The notes beneath the pieces were generated by a model. The model ran no database searches and was not told the origin of the DNA. It saw nothing but the letters and a program-made list of their open reading frames with translations. Both the position numbers and the translations under genes were made by a program. This document shows, one piece after another, positions 5,870 through 8,620 of a stretch of 8,620 bases of DNA. Source of the stretch: Caldifarciminota bacterium (GTDB taxonomy: Bacteria > Hydrothermota > Tepidihabitantia > Tepidihabitantales > JAOUPE01); contig JAOUPE010000054.1 in NCBI GenBank assembly GCA_029880025.1, positions 1-8,620 of the forward strand. Direction: 5' to 3'. The stretch's first letter is position 1. Every line of letters starts with the position of its first letter.

Positions 5870-7798
5870 TTATTTAAAAATGAATATAACCAGAAAAGCC
5901 AATATCAGAATAATCAACCCACCGAGCAATAGATAACCTAAATAAGTTGGTAGTAAGCCGGTATGGAGTTTTTTCAAGGCTTGCACAAAAAATCCAACGA
6001 TTTTCTTACCTATTTCGTAAATGTCAAAGTATTTTTTGTCGGCAACCCGATAGGTTTCATCAAAGAGTTTTACCTTTTTTATTGAATCATAGAAGTGGGT
6101 GCCAGGGTATTTAGCCTCATCCGTGTCAACCGTGCCGGTATGGGCTTCGCCTCCATGGGGCAAAGGGACTTCTACTTTGGCTGCCGGTGAAACCGCTTCG
6201 CCGCCAATAAAAACTTCGCTTACTCTTGCGGTACGCACTCTTCTTAGCATATAGACAATAAAGCCTAAAACTAATCCAAAAAGGATGAGGGCGGTAGCTA
6301 AGGTTGGATTCCATAAGCCAATCAAGGTTAAATTCTCAAGCCTAATAATCTCTTCCCCTAAGATTGGACCAATCAAGTAACGAAGCGGGAATTGAGCAAA
6401 AACGCCAAATACGACACTGAGCAAAGCCAGAGTTACCATTGGTAAAGCCATCCCAAAACCAGCCTCTTTCACTTTAGCCATTCCGATTGACCGCTCACCA
6501 AAGAAGATTGAGTGCAAAACCATTAAGTACGACGCCAGGGTTAACACACTGCCAAACATAGCGGCTAATAAAAAGATGAGCGTGAATGGTTTAATTCTGA
6601 CTAATTCAACGACTCCTTGATAAATGAGCCATTTTGAGGCAAAACCGCTGAGCGGTGGGATGCCAGCAATGGCTAAAGCCGATATTAAAAAAGTGGTGAA
6701 AGTGATGGGCATAAGTCGGGCTAAGCCGCCTAATTTTTCTAACCTGGTCTCGCCGGTTTGATGTTCTACCGCACCACTGCACAAGAAAAGACAGGACTTA
6801 TAAATTGCATTATTCACCATGTGGAATAAGCCACCCAGTATTCCCAATGGTAATCCAGTACCAATACCTAAAACCATATAGCCAACCTGAGAAACCGTAC
6901 TAAATCCTAAGAATTTTAATAAGTTCCTTTGAAACAGTGCCATTGAAACTGCGGCAACGATGGTAAAACTACCAATCGCCATCAAAAGAATCGACATCGC
7001 AGAACCGGATGTGACTTTGAATAAATCCAATGAGATGCGAACTAAAAGATAAATACCCAATAGCTTATCTAATGAACCAGGGAGAAATGCCATTACTGGA
7101 ACCGGTGCATATTCAGCTGAATCCGGTATCCAGGAATGAAACGGCATCGCTCCAGCCTTGGTCAAGGCACCAATCAGTAATAGGATAAAAGCTATGGTAG
7201 GAATTGTGCCATGAATCGGAATCGAAATATCACTCATGGTTAAAGTGTTGGTCTGGTAATAGATTAATGCTGCACCAACCAGCATTAGGATATCAGAACC
7301 ACCAACCATCACCAATGCCTTATTTGCCACCATCTCAGAACCAGACCGACCTAAACCAATCATCAGATAAAGTAAGATTGCCACACCGCCCCAGGCTAAT
7401 AATAGAATAACCAGATTGTTGGATAGAATCGCTAAAGAAGAGGCGGCAATCGTTAATAAGAGATAGCTGAAATAGTTTTTCTGTTTTTGGGTAAAGGAGT
7501 AGATGGTGATTAAGAGTCCAAAGAAAAGGGCAGCGAGCAGGATGAAACTTGAGAAGTGATAGGCGACCAAATCGAAACCGATGCCTGGACCAGCCCAATC
7601 CGAAGCTGAGACGAGTTGGATTGTGTAATCGAGTTTACCCTGGGCAAAGATGATTATGCCAAAGAAAAAGCTTATTAGCATGGTCAGCAACGAGATGATG
7701 GATACCGGGTTTTTAGCCGGTCTAAGCTCTTTTCCAGGATAGAAAAGAATCAATAAGCCGATAAAAAGCGGGAGCAGAATTGGCAATAAAAGTATCAT
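5870..7798 (-). CDS. NuoL/MrpD/HyfB-like ion-translocating membrane subunit lacking the TM5 glutamate
   Basis: A 642-residue, strongly hydrophobic protein of the proton-conducting transporter family (NuoL/M/N, Mrp antiporter, group 4 hydrogenase subunits), with about 14 core TM helices plus a C-terminal extension. Conserved channel lysines are visible: K214 in ALTKAGAMPFHSWIPD (211-226, TM7), K245 in GSLDKLLGIYLL (241-252, TM8), K334 in VNNAIYKSCLF (328-338) and K389 in SGFASKW (384-390, TM12). The TM5 motif usually WE reads LAWGGVAILLYLMIGL (134-149), so the normally essential Glu is Gly137. After the core, a charged linker with PGTHFYDSI (565-573) and FDIYE (591-595) precedes a final TM (about 615-640). 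The protein would sit in the cytoplasmic membrane and move H+ or Na+, or act as a modified, non-pumping subunit. It overlaps the upstream paralogue by 4 bp and has a strong SD, so the pair is translationally coupled. Whether the parent complex is a hydrogenase, NADH/ferredoxin dehydrogenase or Mrp antiporter cannot be decided here. Confidence 0.9.
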   Translation of the reverse strand: MILLLPILLPLFIGLLILFYPGKELRPAKNPVSIISLLTMLISFFFGIIIFAQGKLDYTIQLVSASDWAGPGIGFDLVAYHFSSFILLAALFFGLLITIYSFTQKQKNYFSYLLLTIAASSLAILSNNLVILLLAWGGVAILLYLMIGLGRSGSEMVANKALVMVGGSDILMLVGAALIYYQTNTLTMSDISIPIHGTIPTIAFILLLIGALTKAGAMPFHSWIPDSAEYAPVPVMAFLPGSLDKLLGIYLLVRISLDLFKVTSGSAMSILLMAIGSFTIVAAVSMALFQRNLLKFLGFSTVSQVGYMVLGIGTGLPLGILGGLFHMVNNAIYKSCLFLCSGAVEHQTGETRLEKLGGLARLMPITFTTFLISALAIAGIPPLSGFASKWLIYQGVVELVRIKPFTLIFLLAAMFGSVLTLASYLMVLHSIFFGERSIGMAKVKEAGFGMALPMVTLALLSVVFGVFAQFPLRYLIGPILGEEIIRLENLTLIGLWNPTLATALILFGLVLGFIVYMLRRVRTARVSEVFIGGEAVSPAAKVEVPLPHGGEAHTGTVDTDEAKYPGTHFYDSIKKVKLFDETYRVADKKYFDIYEIGKKIVGFFVQALKKLHTGLLPTYLGYLLLGGLIILILAFLVIFIFK

Positions 7799-8620
7799 TG
7801 CAACCCTCCTTTTTCAAAAACGACTCTGCCATACTCGGTGCCAATTAACACCGCATTTTTAGCTAAATCTAAAATGTTTGCTCGAAGCCCAGGGATAAGC
7901 AGAAGTCCTAAGAAGATACAAAGGAGCATGAGGATTGCTAAAGATGCTTTCATCGTAAATGGGACTTCTCGGATACCAGATAACGAGTCGGGTAAGGTTC
8001 CAAATAGAATTCTACGCTGGGTTCGGACGAACGACGCCAATGTTAAAATTGCGGAGACAGCCGCGATTCCGGCTAAAATATAACTGCCTGCCTGGACCGC
8101 GGCAATTATCAGAATAAGTTTTGACCAGAAACCGGCAAATGGTGGAACGCCAGAGGCGGTAAAAGAACCGATAAACCAAGAAATAGCGGTCCAGGGCATC
8201 TTCTTAAATAGACCACCCATTTTATTGATATCTCTGGTACCGGTAGCATATTCGATTGCACCAGAAGTTAAAAACAGACCGGATTTGAACACGGCGTGAT
8301 TGATGAGATGGAAAAATCCACCAATGATACCTAATGGCGTGCCTAAACCGATTCCCAGCATAACATAGCCAATCTGACTGATACTGCAGTAAGCGAGCAA
8401 TCTTTTTATATCATTCTGACCCAACTGAAGCAGGACCCCGATAATCATTGAAATACCAGCTAAGACCAATAGAATATTAGATACCATTGGGGTAATGCCA
8501 AAGATATTATAGAAGATTCGAATCAGACCATAAACACCGAGGACTTTAATTAATACTCCAGAGAGCATGGCTGAAATTGGTGCTGGGGCTGAAGGGTGGG
8601 CATCGGGCAACCAGCTATGA
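7795..8620 (-). CDS. NuoM/MrpD-like ion-translocating membrane subunit, C-terminal 274 residues (5' end beyond window)
   Basis: The reading frame is open through the window edge; the first full codon is at 8617-8619. The first residues, HSWLPDAHPSAPAPISAML (1-19 of the fragment), are the loop after TM7 of NuoL/M/MrpD proteins, so roughly the first 200 residues, including TM5 and the TM7 lysine, lie outside. Retained key residues: K25 in GVLIKVLGVYG, K112 in HLINHAVFKSGLF and K167 in PPFAGFWSKLI. The canonical NHAxFK and SK motifs suggest an active antiporter-type channel. It ends shortly after TM14 with no C-terminal extension, as in MrpD or NuoM. Its TGA overlaps the ATG of the next paralogue. 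An initiation codon at the TTG at 8608-8610 is not credible: that codon is the Leu of HSWLPD. Confidence 0.92.
   Translation of the reverse strand, partial: HSWLPDAHPSAPAPISAMLSGVLIKVLGVYGLIRIFYNIFGITPMVSNILLVLAGISMIIGVLLQLGQNDIKRLLAYCSISQIGYVMLGIGLGTPLGIIGGFFHLINHAVFKSGLFLTSGAIEYATGTRDINKMGGLFKKMPWTAISWFIGSFTASGVPPFAGFWSKLILIIAAVQAGSYILAGIAAVSAILTLASFVRTQRRILFGTLPDSLSGIREVPFTMKASLAILMLLCIFLGLLLIPGLRANILDLAKNAVLIGTEYGRVVFEKGGLQ
7804..7810 (-). promoter_or_regulatory. Strong ribosome binding site within the upstream antiporter gene
   Basis: The minus-strand sequence AGGAGGG lies 5 nt before the ATG at 7798 and inside the last codons of the upstream paralogue. With the ATGA stop/start overlap it indicates coupled translation of the two membrane subunits in near-equal amounts. 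Confidence 0.85.

Overview
The window looks like bacterial chromosome, moderately AT-rich and gene-dense. All six protein genes lie on the minus strand, so transcription runs from high to low coordinates. No rRNA, tRNA, CRISPR array or transposase was recognised. Host assignment is a weak inference. An archaemetzincin, a Cache-type histidine kinase with a sigma-54 activator, Mrp/NuoL-type antiporter subunits and AT-rich degenerate spacers would fit an uncultivated thermophilic or subsurface candidate phylum (WOR-3/Stahlbacteria-like), but no marker gene is present to prove it.

In transcription order: (1) 8620-7795, the C-terminal 274 residues of a NuoL/NuoM/MrpD-like ion-translocating subunit, cut by the window edge. 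(2) 7798-5870, a complete 642-residue paralogue that overlaps gene 1 by ATGA and has a strong ribosome binding site. It lacks the usual TM5 glutamate. (3) 5712-3799, a membrane sensor kinase with a Cache domain, HAMP, HisKA and HATPase_c, preceded by a good sigma-70-type promoter that leaves almost no leader. (4) 3564-2989, an archaemetzincin zinc metalloprotease with a TTG start and an Ile in the Met-turn position. (5) 2804-1452, an NtrC-family sigma-54-dependent response regulator with a strong SD. (6) 1366-1, the N-terminal 455 residues of a single-chain restriction-modification enzyme (PD-(D/E)xK nuclease followed by N6-adenine methylase motifs, no helicase between), running off the window.

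Functionally, genes 1 and 2 belong to a membrane complex of the complex I / group 4 hydrogenase / Mrp superfamily. Genes 3 and 5 are the expected halves of one two-component pathway: the Cache domain senses a ligand outside the cytoplasm and the NtrC-type regulator drives sigma-54 promoters. They are unusually separated by the metalloprotease gene, which raises the possibility of a sensor-protease-activator unit. Gene 6 appears to be an independently promoted defence gene. The gaps carry a 234-bp spacer with a doubtful 46-codon ORF, a roughly 160-bp AT-rich low-complexity spacer with a degenerate 10-bp periodic stretch, and a short inverted repeat upstream of the kinase promoter.
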